A stretch of DNA of 48,808 nucleotides from CAZISM01 sp964541895 (lineage in GTDB: Bacteria > Zhuqueibacterota > Zhuqueibacteria > Residuimicrobiales > Residuimicrobiaceae), in contig CAZISM010000032.1 in NCBI GenBank assembly GCA_964541895.1, positions 1 through 48,808 on the forward strand, read 5' to 3'. The position numbers and the translations under genes are program-made. This document shows positions 6,640 through 15,586 of this stretch, in pieces (position 1 is the first letter of the stretch; each line of letters begins with the position of its first letter). The notes below the pieces were generated by a model. The model was not told where the DNA came from, did no database searches, and saw nothing but the letters and a program-made list of their open reading frames with translations.

Positions 6640-9270
6640 ATGAAAAAGGTCTTGTTCATCTTTGGCTGTGCGTTCCTGCCGTCGCTCTTTGCCGGCACGC
6701 CTACCCTGCATGTCATTCCGCACAGCCATTGGGATCGCGAGTGGTACATGCCCTTCGAACAGCACCGTCTCCGCCTGGTGCAATTGATGGATGATGTACT
6801 GCAGCAGATCGATGCCGATTCCACTTTCTATTTTCTCAGCGATGGCCAGACCATTGTCTTCGATGATTACCTGGCGATCCGCCCGGAGCGGCGTACACAG
6901 GTGCGGCACGCCATCCGCACCGGCCGGCTCTCCTATGGACCGCAATATATTCTGCCGGACACCTATCTGGCGGATGCGGAATCTCAGGTACGAAACCATA
7001 TCCTGGCCCTCCGCGATGCCGAAGCGTGGCAAGATCACGTCGATCCGGACAACCTGGTGGTTCCCGATTTTTTTCTCGACATCGGCTATTTCCCCGATAC
7101 GTTTGGCAACACCGCTCAGTCGCCTCAACTATTGAAAGAACTGGGATTTAAATATGCCCTGGCCGGCCGCGGTTTTCCTGTGGACGACACCGGCAGCGAG
7201 TTTCTTTGGCAGGCACCCGACGGCTCGCAGGTGTTCACCCATGTTTTCGCCGACTGGTACTGCAATGGCATGGAGTTGACGGATGATGTTGCGGCGTTGG
7301 GAAAACGTGCAAAAAACGGCCGTCGTTTCACCAGCAGCGGGGAATTGCTGCTCATGAACGGTTGCGACCATCAGCCTGTGCAGATCGGCCTTTCGCAGGT
7401 GCTGCGCTCGCTGCGGGCCAGGATGAAGGACGAACGCATTATCCTCTCGACGCCGCAGCGTTTTTTTCAAGCAGCAGAGCCGCTTGTGAAAAACATAAAA
7501 ACGTTTGTCGGCGAGGCGCGCAATCCCAAGGGACGCAACGGGCTCGGACTTGAAGAGGTCTATTCCAGCCGTCTCTATCTGAAACAGGCCAATTGGCAAA
7601 GCAGCCGCCTGCTGGAATCGTATGCCGAACCACTGGCCACGCTGGCTGCGCTTTACGCCAGAGCCGACTACCCCGAAGCCTTTCTGCAGCGGAGCTGGCG
7701 GCTGCTGTTGCAGAATCAGGTCCACGATGATATCTGCGGCTGCAGTGTCGATGCGGTGCATCAGGACATGATGGTGCGGTTCCGTCAGGTGAATGAGATC
7801 TGTTCCAGTGTGATCGATTCGTCCATGGCCACGCTGATCCGGCAAGTGGACATGCGTCCGTGGCCGGCGGATAGCCGGGCGCTGATGGTGTTCAATCCTT
7901 CGCCGTTTCAGCGCCAGGAGGAGATGGTCGCGACGGTGGATTTTCCTGATAGCACGAACGTCCCGGGCTTGATCGCATTCTCGCCGCGAGACGAACAGAT
8001 CCCCTGCCGCCTCCTCGACGTGGCGCGCGTCTTTGCCTATGAATTGCCCAACGACCGTTTTCGCATCGCCAAATATGTCACACGGGCGCGGGTGCAGCTC
8101 ACGGTTTCGGCCCCCTCGTTGGGCTATGCCGTGTATCGTCTGCAGAAGAGCGAATCGGATCCGACGATCATGGCGCCGGTGCTCGCAACCTCCACACGGC
8201 TGGAAAATAAATGGATCCGCGTGGACATCGGCGGTGACGGCACCTATTCATTGCTGGACAAACGCAACGGGCAGCGTTACGACCAACTGGGCCGCTATGA
8301 ATTCAGGAGCGACGGCGGTGACGAATACAATTTTCGCGCGCTGAGCGGAGAAACGCCGTTGTCGGTCGCACCCTGTGCCGGGCCGCCTGAAATCATCGTC
8401 AACAACGGCCTGCAGGCTACCTGGCGTTTTCAGCAAGTGGTGGAATGGCCGGCGGCGTTGTTGGAGAATAAAAAGAGCAGAGGCGAAAATGGCCGCATGC
8501 CGTTGATCACCGAATTGACGTTGTATCAGAGCCAACCGCGGCTGGATGTCCGCTTTAAAACAGAAAATCGTTTCCGGGATTATCGCTTGCGGGTGCACAT
8601 ACCCACGTCGATGGTTTCCGCCACGGTCACCAGTGAAGGGGATTTTGGCTGGGATACCCGGGCGGTGCAGCCCATCGCCGGTTTTCGCCGCGACTCGTAC
8701 TCGCTGCCGCAGGGTGTATTTTCGTATGTGACGGATCAAAAGAGATCGATGATCGTTGCCAATCAGGGTTTGACGGAATTTGAGCCGACGCGCCAGGCCG
8801 ACGGAACCGTGGTGTTGAACCTGACCCTGCTGCGCTGTGTCGGTGAACTGGGGGACTGGGGATTTTTCCCGACGCCGGAGGCGCAATGTCCGGGACCGAT
8901 GTCAGCGGAATTCAGTCTGATCCCTGGCGGGCCTGCCATTGATTACCCGACCCTATGGTCGTGTGCCCGTCCGCTGTGGAGCCGGGGGGCGGCCCCGCAA
9001 ACCGGATCATGGCCACGGCAGAGATCTTTTTTGCCGGCATGGCCGCCGGAACTGGTATTGACGGCTGTAAAAAAGGCGGAAAAGAGAAACACGCTCGTGG
9101 TGCGCGGATTCAATCACACGGCGCAGCCGGTGTCGCTGCCGCTGCGCCAGGAAGCCGGAACTGACCTATTCATTACCAATCTGCTCGAGCAACGCCTGTC
9201 CAGACACGCCGCCGCCGTCATCGCCGTTGGCGGCTGCAAAATTTTCACCGTAGAAGCGGCAAGACCCTGA
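6640..9270 (+). CDS. GH38 alpha-mannosidase, secreted
   Basis: 876 residues from the ATG at 6640, which has AAGGAG six bases upstream. The frame is open 24 codons earlier, but that part lacks a ribosome site and precedes the signal peptide. A Sec signal (MKKVLFIFGCAFLPSLFAG) leads into the GH38 zinc-site motif PHSHWDREW. The nucleophile region GYFPDTFGNTAQ lies near residue 154, and QVHDDICGCSVDAVHQDM matches the bacterial alpha-mannosidase signature. The C-terminal half is the all-beta GH38 region. It cleaves terminal alpha-mannose from glycans, here in the periplasm or outside the cell. Neighbours (DNA repair, lipid synthesis) are unrelated, so it looks like a stand-alone catabolic gene. 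Confidence 0.9.
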   Translation: MKKVLFIFGCAFLPSLFAGTPTLHVIPHSHWDREWYMPFEQHRLRLVQLMDDVLQQIDADSTFYFLSDGQTIVFDDYLAIRPERRTQVRHAIRTGRLSYGPQYILPDTYLADAESQVRNHILALRDAEAWQDHVDPDNLVVPDFFLDIGYFPDTFGNTAQSPQLLKELGFKYALAGRGFPVDDTGSEFLWQAPDGSQVFTHVFADWYCNGMELTDDVAALGKRAKNGRRFTSSGELLLMNGCDHQPVQIGLSQVLRSLRARMKDERIILSTPQRFFQAAEPLVKNIKTFVGEARNPKGRNGLGLEEVYSSRLYLKQANWQSSRLLESYAEPLATLAALYARADYPEAFLQRSWRLLLQNQVHDDICGCSVDAVHQDMMVRFRQVNEICSSVIDSSMATLIRQVDMRPWPADSRALMVFNPSPFQRQEEMVATVDFPDSTNVPGLIAFSPRDEQIPCRLLDVARVFAYELPNDRFRIAKYVTRARVQLTVSAPSLGYAVYRLQKSESDPTIMAPVLATSTRLENKWIRVDIGGDGTYSLLDKRNGQRYDQLGRYEFRSDGGDEYNFRALSGETPLSVAPCAGPPEIIVNNGLQATWRFQQVVEWPAALLENKKSRGENGRMPLITELTLYQSQPRLDVRFKTENRFRDYRLRVHIPTSMVSATVTSEGDFGWDTRAVQPIAGFRRDSYSLPQGVFSYVTDQKRSMIVANQGLTEFEPTRQADGTVVLNLTLLRCVGELGDWGFFPTPEAQCPGPMSAEFSLIPGGPAIDYPTLWSCARPLWSRGAAPQTGSWPRQRSFLPAWPPELVLTAVKKAEKRNTLVVRGFNHTAQPVSLPLRQEAGTDLFITNLLEQRLSRHAAAVIAVGGCKIFTVEAARP

Positions 9271-9300
9271 CCTGGTGTTCATAGCAAGCGGACGCATAAC

Positions 9301-10191
9301 ATGAGCACGCTACAACTCGAGATCAACGTACCCTTTCATCTGGAAGCGGTGGTAAAAAGCCATGGCTGGTTTCAGCTGCCGCCGTTTTATTGGCACGAAA
9401 CGGAGCGGCGGCTGCACTGGGTGACCAAGGTGGGGGAGGCGCTGAAACTCGTCTGCGTGGAGCAGCCGCGCAAGGGCCTGGTGCAGCTATCCGGCGGCCA
9501 TCTGTCGGCCCGGCAGTGGCCGCTGTTGCAGCGCCGTTTTTATCACCTGTTTAATTTAGAGTTGGATCTCTCTTCTTTTTACCGGCTCTGCCGCCGTGAA
9601 CCGGCTTTGCGCCAGGTACGCCGGCATGGCATGGGCCGGCTCATGCGCAGCGAAACGGTATATGAAGATGTCTTCAAGAGCATCTGCGGCACCAACGTGC
9701 AGTGGAACCAGGCGGTGAAAATGGTACACGCGGTGGCACAACTGGGACCGGCCGTAGCTGGCACCGCCTATCGCCAATTTCCAGATGCCGCGACCGTTCG
9801 TCAGGCGGGGGAAACGTACCTGCTGCAGCACGCTCGCGCAGGTTACCGCAGCCGCTACCTGCTGGCGTTGTGCGATCGAATCCTGGCGGGTGACCGCGAC
9901 GTGGAACGCGTGCAAGCTGGGCAGGTGCAGGGGCCGGAGCTATATGACTTTTTCAGCGGCTTTATGGGAATCGGCAGAATAACAGCCAGATATCTGGCTG
10001 CTCTCTATGGCTATTTTGGCGAGCTGGCGGTGGACAGCATGGTGTACACCTACATGGCCAGGCACCATTTTCAGGGCAGGCGGCCTACGGAAAAACAGGT
10101 GCAGGACCATTACGCGGCCTTTGGGGAATGGCGCTTTCTCGCCTATTGGATGGAGTTTATTCATAATCACGGCTGGGTGCCGTCCATATGA
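9301..10191 (+). CDS. HhH-GPD DNA glycosylase (AlkA/OGG1-like)
   Basis: 296 residues. The N-terminal domain (about 1-100) resembles the OGG1/AlkA front domain, with FHLEAVVKSHGWFQLPPF. The glycosylase domain contains SICGTNVQWNQAVKM and the helix-hairpin-helix GFMGIGRITARYLAAL, followed by the catalytic aspartate in AVDSMVYTY. Bifunctional OGG1 enzymes have a lysine in the hairpin (GTKVAD); here the position is arginine, so a single-function glycosylase of the AlkA type is expected, removing damaged bases without cutting the strand. The gene begins 30 bases after the mannosidase stop with a weak ribosome site. It acts in the cytoplasm. Confidence 0.82.
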   Translation: MSTLQLEINVPFHLEAVVKSHGWFQLPPFYWHETERRLHWVTKVGEALKLVCVEQPRKGLVQLSGGHLSARQWPLLQRRFYHLFNLELDLSSFYRLCRREPALRQVRRHGMGRLMRSETVYEDVFKSICGTNVQWNQAVKMVHAVAQLGPAVAGTAYRQFPDAATVRQAGETYLLQHARAGYRSRYLLALCDRILAGDRDVERVQAGQVQGPELYDFFSGFMGIGRITARYLAALYGYFGELAVDSMVYTYMARHHFQGRRPTEKQVQDHYAAFGEWRFLAYWMEFIHNHGWVPSI

Positions 10192-10283
10192 TGGCAGGCG
10201 GCCATCCGATGTAAAAAGGCTTGCTGCTTGTTGTTTTTTTGTTTACTTTATTCGAAAATGGACAAACAGGAAATGGAACCTCG

Positions 10284-10883
10284 TTGCGCCTTCAGGAATT
10301 AAAAGCACCCAACATTCTCACGCTGGTGCGAATCGCGATCTCACCGGTTTATTTGATCTGTTTCGAGATTCACACCCTCGCCGCTTATCTGGTCTGTCTC
10401 TCCATCGCCATCATCATAGAGCTGACGGATCTGTTCGACGGCATTATCGCGCGCAAGAATAACCTGATCACCGATTTCGGCAAGCTGATGGATCCGTTCG
10501 CCGACAGCATTTCCCGCTTTTCCATTTTTATGAGTTTCCTCAGTGCCGATCTCGCTCCGCTGTGGATGATCGCCATCTTTTTTTACCGCGACGTGCTGGT
10601 CTCGGTGATCCGCGTGTTCGCTATGAAGGAGGGGGTGGTGGTGGCGGCTCGCAAAAGCGGCAAGACCAAGGCGTGGGCGCAGGCCGTCTGCACCTTTGTT
10701 ATATTAATTTTGCTCATATTGCAAAAAGCCGCTGTGCTGCCGCCAGCCATCGGTGAAGCGACCGCTTTTCGCAGAATTTCAACCACCATCATTGCCATTA
10801 CATCCCTGGTGACGCTCTGGTCTGCCTATGACTACTTTAAGGCGAACAAGCAAATGATTTATATCGCCTTGAAAAAGAAATAG
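10284..10883 (+). CDS. CDP-alcohol phosphatidyltransferase (PgsA-like)
   Basis: About 199 residues with several membrane segments. The family signature DxxDGxxARx8GxxxDxxxD is complete in the stretch beginning DLFDGIIAR and ending LMDPFAD. Such enzymes transfer a phosphatidyl group from CDP-diacylglycerol to an alcohol; the PNILTLVRI start is typical of phosphatidylglycerophosphate synthase, the first step toward phosphatidylglycerol. No ATG is available. I prefer the TTG at 10284, giving MRLQELKAPNILTLVRI with AGGAA ten bases upstream. A TTG at 10221 would add 21 mostly hydrophobic residues. Its stop is 13 bases from the stop of the convergent HAD phosphatase. Confidence 0.85.
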   Translation: MRLQELKAPNILTLVRIAISPVYLICFEIHTLAAYLVCLSIAIIIELTDLFDGIIARKNNLITDFGKLMDPFADSISRFSIFMSFLSADLAPLWMIAIFFYRDVLVSVIRVFAMKEGVVVAARKSGKTKAWAQAVCTFVILILLILQKAAVLPPAIGEATAFRRISTTIIAITSLVTLWSAYDYFKANKQMIYIALKKK

Positions 10884-10896
10884 CACGACGCGTCGA

Positions 10897-11721
10897 CTAG
10901 AGCACCGCTATCAGTTCTTCAATTCCGGACACCACCAGCCTGGGTTTGTCCGGGGATTGCGACAGCATCTGCACATCGGTTTCTCCGCTCAGCACCAGCA
11001 CGCCAACCATGTTGAAATTCATAGCCATGCGAATATCCGTATAGAGACGATCACCGATAAACGCGATGCGTTCCACCGCACAGCCGGCGCGTGCGGTAAT
11101 AGCCTGGACCGCCTGGGCGCTGGGTTTGCCCATAACCAGGGGACGCCTACCCTTGGTGGCCGCTGCAAACAGTTCGATAAAAGAGCCGACATCCGGGATA
11201 AAGGCACTGCGGCTCATGGGACAAAGCAGATCAGCATGGGTGGCGATGTAGGGAACGCCGCGAACCAGCCACTCATAGCCGGTGCGAATTTTCTCGTAGG
11301 TGAGTTCCGTATCAAAGCCAAGAACCACCACCGCGGGGCAGCCACCATCGCGCAGTTCCTGCGGGCTCAGGCAGCGGAATCCGTTGCGTCTGAAATCGTC
11401 CTCCAGATCGCGATTGCCGAGCAAATAAATATCCGGCCCCAGGTTCATGGTGCGCAAATAGTCGAACGTGCAGTCGGCGGCTGTGATCATCATGGCGTCG
11501 TTGATCGGGAACTGTAGGCGCGCCAGTTTTTCCAGATAGGTGGAACGGGATTTGCTGGTGTTGTTGGTGAAGTAAAAGAGTTTGCGGCCGCTGGCGACTG
11601 TTTTTTCCAGAAACGGCCGACTGGCTGCGAACGGTACGCTGTCGAGATAGAGCGTTCCGTCCAGATCACAGACAATGGCTTCGCAGGCGGCCAATTCGGT
11701 CAGATTGCGTTCAGGTTTCAC
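10897..11721 (-). CDS. HAD-superfamily phosphatase, NagD-like
   Basis: 274 residues from the GTG at 11721, which has AGGA eight bases ahead; the open frame begins 33 codons earlier but without family similarity. HAD motif I is DLDGTLYLDS, motif II YFTNNTSKS, and motifs III/IV GKPSAQAV and AFIGDRLYTDI. The large C2 cap between motifs II and III is the NagD/pyridoxal phosphatase type. It hydrolyses small phosphorylated compounds (sugar phosphates, nucleotides or phosphoglycolate); the substrate cannot be told from sequence. It is divergent from the pyruvate:ferredoxin oxidoreductase gene and convergent with pgsA. Cytoplasmic. Confidence 0.85.
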   Translation of the reverse strand: MKPERNLTELAACEAIVCDLDGTLYLDSVPFAASRPFLEKTVASGRKLFYFTNNTSKSRSTYLEKLARLQFPINDAMMITAADCTFDYLRTMNLGPDIYLLGNRDLEDDFRRNGFRCLSPQELRDGGCPAVVVLGFDTELTYEKIRTGYEWLVRGVPYIATHADLLCPMSRSAFIPDVGSFIELFAAATKGRRPLVMGKPSAQAVQAITARAGCAVERIAFIGDRLYTDIRMAMNFNMVGVLVLSGETDVQMLSQSPDKPRLVVSGIEELIAVL

Positions 11722-11913
11722 GTCGATATTCCTATGGCTGACGGGCAGGTGACAGGCGTTAAATAACGCTATTTCACAAAACAAAAGCAAGCCTTTTCCT
11801 TGTCTGGAAAAACCTTGCATTACACTTCATTTTTCAGTAGATTAAATGTTAAAATTCAATCTTTTTCTCTTGCCTTTTTGGCATGACAACGCGGCGACAA
11901 GAGAACCTGTTAA

Positions 11914-11944
11914 TATAATCAACTGATTTACTAGGAGGTTACGA
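11914..11944 (+). promoter_or_regulatory. Possible -10 box and strong ribosome site of the PFOR gene
   Basis: TATAAT lies at 11914-11919, and AGGAGG sits just ahead of the ATG at 11945. No good -35 is seen at 16-18 bases, so the promoter call is tentative. The ribosome site is the strongest in the window, fitting a highly expressed central enzyme. The rest of the 223-base divergent spacer is AT-rich and holds no gene. Confidence 0.4.
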
Positions 11945-14900
11945 ATGGCTAGAAAAATGATCTCGGTCGACGGCAATGAAGCGGCGGCCCTGGTTGCTCA
12001 CAAGATCAATGAGGTGATCGCCATCTATCCGATCACCCCGTCATCACCCATGGGAGAATGGTCTGACGAATACTCGGCAAAAGGTCTGAAAAACATCTGG
12101 GGAACCGTCCCTTCGGTAGTAGAAATGCAGAGTGAAGGCGGCGCCTCCGGTGCCGTACACGGCGCCTTGCAGTCCGGCGCACTGACCACTACGTTTACGG
12201 CATCCCAGGGATTGCTGCTGATGATCCCCAATATGTTCAAAATCGCCGGTGAATTGACCGCCACCACGTTTCACGTCACCGCCCGCACCGTGGCCACACA
12301 CGCCCTTTCCATTTTCGGCGATCACAGCGATGTGATGGCTGTGCGTTCCACCGGTTGGGGCATGCTGGCGTCCAATGCGCTCCAGGAAGTACATGATTTC
12401 GCCCTTATCGCCCAGGCAGCCGCACTGAAGGCGCGCGTTCCTTTTGTCCATTTTTTTGATGGTTTTCGTACCTCGCACGAAGTGCAAAAAATCGAAGAGT
12501 TGACCATGGACGATCTGCGCCATATGATCGACGACGAACTGGTGTTCGCTCATCGTTCGCGCGCGCTGTCGCCCGACCGCCCGGTGATCCGCGGAACCGC
12601 GCAGAACCCGGATGTCTTTTTCCAGGCACGTGAAGCGGCCAACCACTATTACACCGCCTGTCCCGGCATCGTCCAGGACGCCATGGACAAATTCGCCAAA
12701 ATGACCGGCCGCAGCTATCATCTGTTCGACTATCTCGGCGCCCCGGATGCAGAGCGTGTCATCATTCTTATGGGCTCCGGCGCTGAAGCGGTGCAGGAGA
12801 CGGTTGAATATCTGCAGCCCAAAGGCGAAAAGATCGGTGTGATCAAAGTGCGCTTGTTCCGGCCGTTCTCTGCCGAACACCTGATCCAAGCCCTGCCCAA
12901 GACGGTCAAATCCATTGCCGTGCTCGATCGCACCAAAGAACCGGGCTCAGCCGGTGAACCGTTGTATCAGGATGTGATCACGGCGCTTTCCGAAGCCCTG
13001 ATCGCCGGCACGCTGCCGTTCGCCATGCCGAAGGTTATCGGTGGTCGCTACGGTCTCTCCTCCAAAGAGTTCACTCCGGCCATGGTGAAGGCGATTTACG
13101 AAGAGCTGAAAAGCAAAACCCCCAAAAACAAATTCACGGTCGGCATCAACGATGATGTCAACCACACCAGCCTGAAATATGATCCTTCCTTCAGAGTGGA
13201 AGGCGACGATGTGGTGCGCGCCCTGTTCTACGGTCTCGGTTCCGACGGCACGGTGGGCGCCAATAAAAATTCCATCAAAATCATCGGTGAAGAAACTCCC
13301 AACTCGACCCAGGGCTATTTTGTCTACGATTCCAAAAAAGCGGGTACGGTCACTGTGTCGCATCTTCGCTTTGGTCCGCGTCCGATCCATTCGACCTATC
13401 TGATCGACAGCGCCAATTTCGTCGCGTGCCATCAGCAGTTTTTTATCGAAAAGTTCAACATTTTGGAAAAGGCGGCGCCAGGGTCCACCTTTTTGCTGAA
13501 CACGCAGGAAGACAAGGACACGGTCTGGGATACCCTGCCGCGCCCGCTGCAGCAGGAGCTTATTGACAAAAAGATGAAATTCTACGTCATCGATGCCTAC
13601 AAGGTGGCCAAGGATACGGGCATGGGCGTGCGCATCAACACCATCATGCAGACCTGCTTTTTTGCCATTTCGGGCGTGCTGGAACGCGAGCAGGCCATCA
13701 AAATGATCAAGGACGCCATTAAAAAGTCCTACGGCAGCAAGGGCGAGCAGGTGGTGCAGCAGAACTTTGCCGCCGTGGATCACACCCTGGCGCATCTGTA
13801 TGAAGTCAACGTGCCGGCCAAAGCCACCAGCACCCGGGAAATGCCCAAGCTGGTGCCTGATGAAGCACCCGAGTTCGTCAAGGATGTGGTAGCCAAAGTT
13901 CTGGTGAATCACGGTGACGATGTACCGGTCAGCGCCATGCCTATCGACGGCACTTTTGCCAGCGGCACCACGCAGTGGGAAAAACGCAACATCGCCCTGG
14001 AGATACCCGAATGGGATCCGGACGTGTGCATCCAGTGCGGCAAGTGCGTCATGGTTTGCCCCCATGCCGCCATTCGCCAGCAGGCGTTTGATCCCAAACA
14101 TCTGAGCTCGGCCCCGGCAACCTTCAAGAGCACCGACTCCCGCGGCAAGGATTTCCCGGCCGGCTGGAAATATTCCATTCAGGTAGCGCCGGAGGATTGC
14201 ACCGGTTGTTCGCTGTGCGTTGAAGTGTGCCCGGCCAAGAATAAACAGGAGGTCGGCAAAAAGGCCATCAATATGGTGCCGCAGCCGCCCATCCGCGAGC
14301 AGGAGCGGGAAAACTATAAATTTTTCCTCGATTTGCCGGTCCTCGATCGCAGCCAGATCAAAGTGGCATCGGTTAAAGGATCGCAATTCCTGACTCCGCT
14401 GTTCGAGTACTCGGGCGCCTGCGCCGGTTGCGGCGAAACGCCCTATATCAAGCTGTTGACCCAGTTGTTCGGCGATCGCGCTATCGTCGCCAATGCCACG
14501 GGTTGTTCGTCCATCTATAGCGGTAATCTGCCCACGTTCCCCTATACCGTCAATCAAGACGGCCGCGGACCGGCTTGGAGCAACAGTCTGTTCGAAGACA
14601 ACGCCGAATTCGGCCTGGGCTATCGTCTGACGGTTGACAAGCACACCGAATTCGCCCATGAGCTGGCCAAGAGAATGGCCGGAGAGATCGGCGATGACCT
14701 GGTGACGGCATTGACCACGGCCGATCAGACTTCGGAAGCCGGCATTGCCGAACAGCGCAAACGCGTTGAAGTGTTGAAGCAGAAACTGGCGGGAAAGGAT
14801 TCGGTCGAGGCCAAGCATCTGCTCACGCTGGCGGATATGTTTGTGAAAAAGAGCGTCTGGATCGTCGGCGGCGACGGCTGGGCGTACGATATCGGTTACG

Positions 14901-15520
14901 GCGGTCTGGATCATGTGCTCGCCTCCGGACGCAACGTCAACGTTCTGGTGCTGGACACGGAGGTGTACTCCAACACCGGCGGCCAGATGAGCAAATCCAC
15001 GCCGCTGGGCGCTGTCGCCAAGTTTGCGGCAGCCGGCAAGCCGTTGCCGAAAAAAGACATGGGTATGATTTTCATGACCTATGGCAATATCTATGTGGCG
15101 CGCGTGGCTATGGGCTACAACGATCTGCAGACCGTGCGCGCGTTCATCGAAGCGGATGCCTATGATGGTCCTTCCATCATTATGGCGTACAGCCATTGCA
15201 TCGCCCACGGCATTCCCATGCACAAAGGCATGGAGGAGCAAAAAGCGGCTGTCGAGTCCGCGCACTATGTGTTGTTCCGCTATAACCCGCTTCTGGCGGC
15301 GCAAAATCAGAATCCGCTCAAGCTGGATTCCAAAGCACCGTCGATTGCCTATGAGGAATTCGCCTATCGCGAAACCCGTTTCAAGATGCTCACCAAGAGC
15401 ATGCCCGGCCGCGCCGGCGAGCTGATCAAACAGGCTCAGCAGGCGACCAATGCGCGCTGGAATATGTATGAGGGTTGGGCTAATATGAAATACGGTGAAG
15501 GCGAGACCAAAGCGGAATAA
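11945..15520 (+). CDS. nifJ: Pyruvate:ferredoxin (flavodoxin) oxidoreductase, single chain
   Basis: 1191 residues, the full length of the homodimeric enzyme that converts pyruvate and CoA to acetyl-CoA, CO2 and reduced ferredoxin. In order: domain I starting MISVDGNEAAALVAHKINEV with the YPITPSSPMGE signature; domain II and the gamma/EKR region; two 4Fe-4S motifs (CIQCGKCVMVCP near residue 695 and CTGCSLCVEVCP near 752); the proximal-cluster cysteines in CAGCGETPY near 826; and the thiamine-diphosphate region GGDGWAYDIGYGG with SNTGGQMSKSTP. All three clusters needed for electron transfer appear intact. The dihydroorotate-dehydrogenase-like gene follows after a palindrome. It indicates ferredoxin-based anaerobic carbon metabolism. 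Confidence 0.97.
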   Translation: MARKMISVDGNEAAALVAHKINEVIAIYPITPSSPMGEWSDEYSAKGLKNIWGTVPSVVEMQSEGGASGAVHGALQSGALTTTFTASQGLLLMIPNMFKIAGELTATTFHVTARTVATHALSIFGDHSDVMAVRSTGWGMLASNALQEVHDFALIAQAAALKARVPFVHFFDGFRTSHEVQKIEELTMDDLRHMIDDELVFAHRSRALSPDRPVIRGTAQNPDVFFQAREAANHYYTACPGIVQDAMDKFAKMTGRSYHLFDYLGAPDAERVIILMGSGAEAVQETVEYLQPKGEKIGVIKVRLFRPFSAEHLIQALPKTVKSIAVLDRTKEPGSAGEPLYQDVITALSEALIAGTLPFAMPKVIGGRYGLSSKEFTPAMVKAIYEELKSKTPKNKFTVGINDDVNHTSLKYDPSFRVEGDDVVRALFYGLGSDGTVGANKNSIKIIGEETPNSTQGYFVYDSKKAGTVTVSHLRFGPRPIHSTYLIDSANFVACHQQFFIEKFNILEKAAPGSTFLLNTQEDKDTVWDTLPRPLQQELIDKKMKFYVIDAYKVAKDTGMGVRINTIMQTCFFAISGVLEREQAIKMIKDAIKKSYGSKGEQVVQQNFAAVDHTLAHLYEVNVPAKATSTREMPKLVPDEAPEFVKDVVAKVLVNHGDDVPVSAMPIDGTFASGTTQWEKRNIALEIPEWDPDVCIQCGKCVMVCPHAAIRQQAFDPKHLSSAPATFKSTDSRGKDFPAGWKYSIQVAPEDCTGCSLCVEVCPAKNKQEVGKKAINMVPQPPIREQERENYKFFLDLPVLDRSQIKVASVKGSQFLTPLFEYSGACAGCGETPYIKLLTQLFGDRAIVANATGCSSIYSGNLPTFPYTVNQDGRGPAWSNSLFEDNAEFGLGYRLTVDKHTEFAHELAKRMAGEIGDDLVTALTTADQTSEAGIAEQRKRVEVLKQKLAGKDSVEAKHLLTLADMFVKKSVWIVGGDGWAYDIGYGGLDHVLASGRNVNVLVLDTEVYSNTGGQMSKSTPLGAVAKFAAAGKPLPKKDMGMIFMTYGNIYVARVAMGYNDLQTVRAFIEADAYDGPSIIMAYSHCIAHGIPMHKGMEEQKAAVESAHYVLFRYNPLLAAQNQNPLKLDSKAPSIAYEEFAYRETRFKMLTKSMPGRAGELIKQAQQATNARWNMYEGWANMKYGEGETKAE

Positions 15521-15527
15521 GTGTGAC

Positions 15528-15555
15528 GGGTTCGGTGCGGATCCGCACCGAACCC
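15528..15555. repeat. Perfect 28-bp palindrome between nifJ and the DHOD-like gene
   Basis: The 14-base half GGGTTCGGTGCGGA is followed at once by its exact complement. It lies 8 bases past the nifJ stop and is not followed by a T-run, so it is not a normal terminator. It could be a 3' stabilising hairpin, a partial terminator setting the ratio of the two genes, or a protein site. Confidence 0.75.
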
Positions 15556-15586
15556 TCAACGGACCTGATAATTGAAAGGAAGTCAT

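Noticed and set aside
9984..9999. 16-bp palindrome AGCCAGATATCTGGCT in the DNA glycosylase gene
   Set aside because: Eight-base arms are expected about once by chance in a window of this length, and the residues encode the conserved hairpin.
12947..15586. Long open frame (879 codons) antisense to nifJ
   Set aside because: It lies wholly opposite a confidently identified gene, has His/Gln/Gly-rich composition with no domain, and reflects the codon bias of nifJ.
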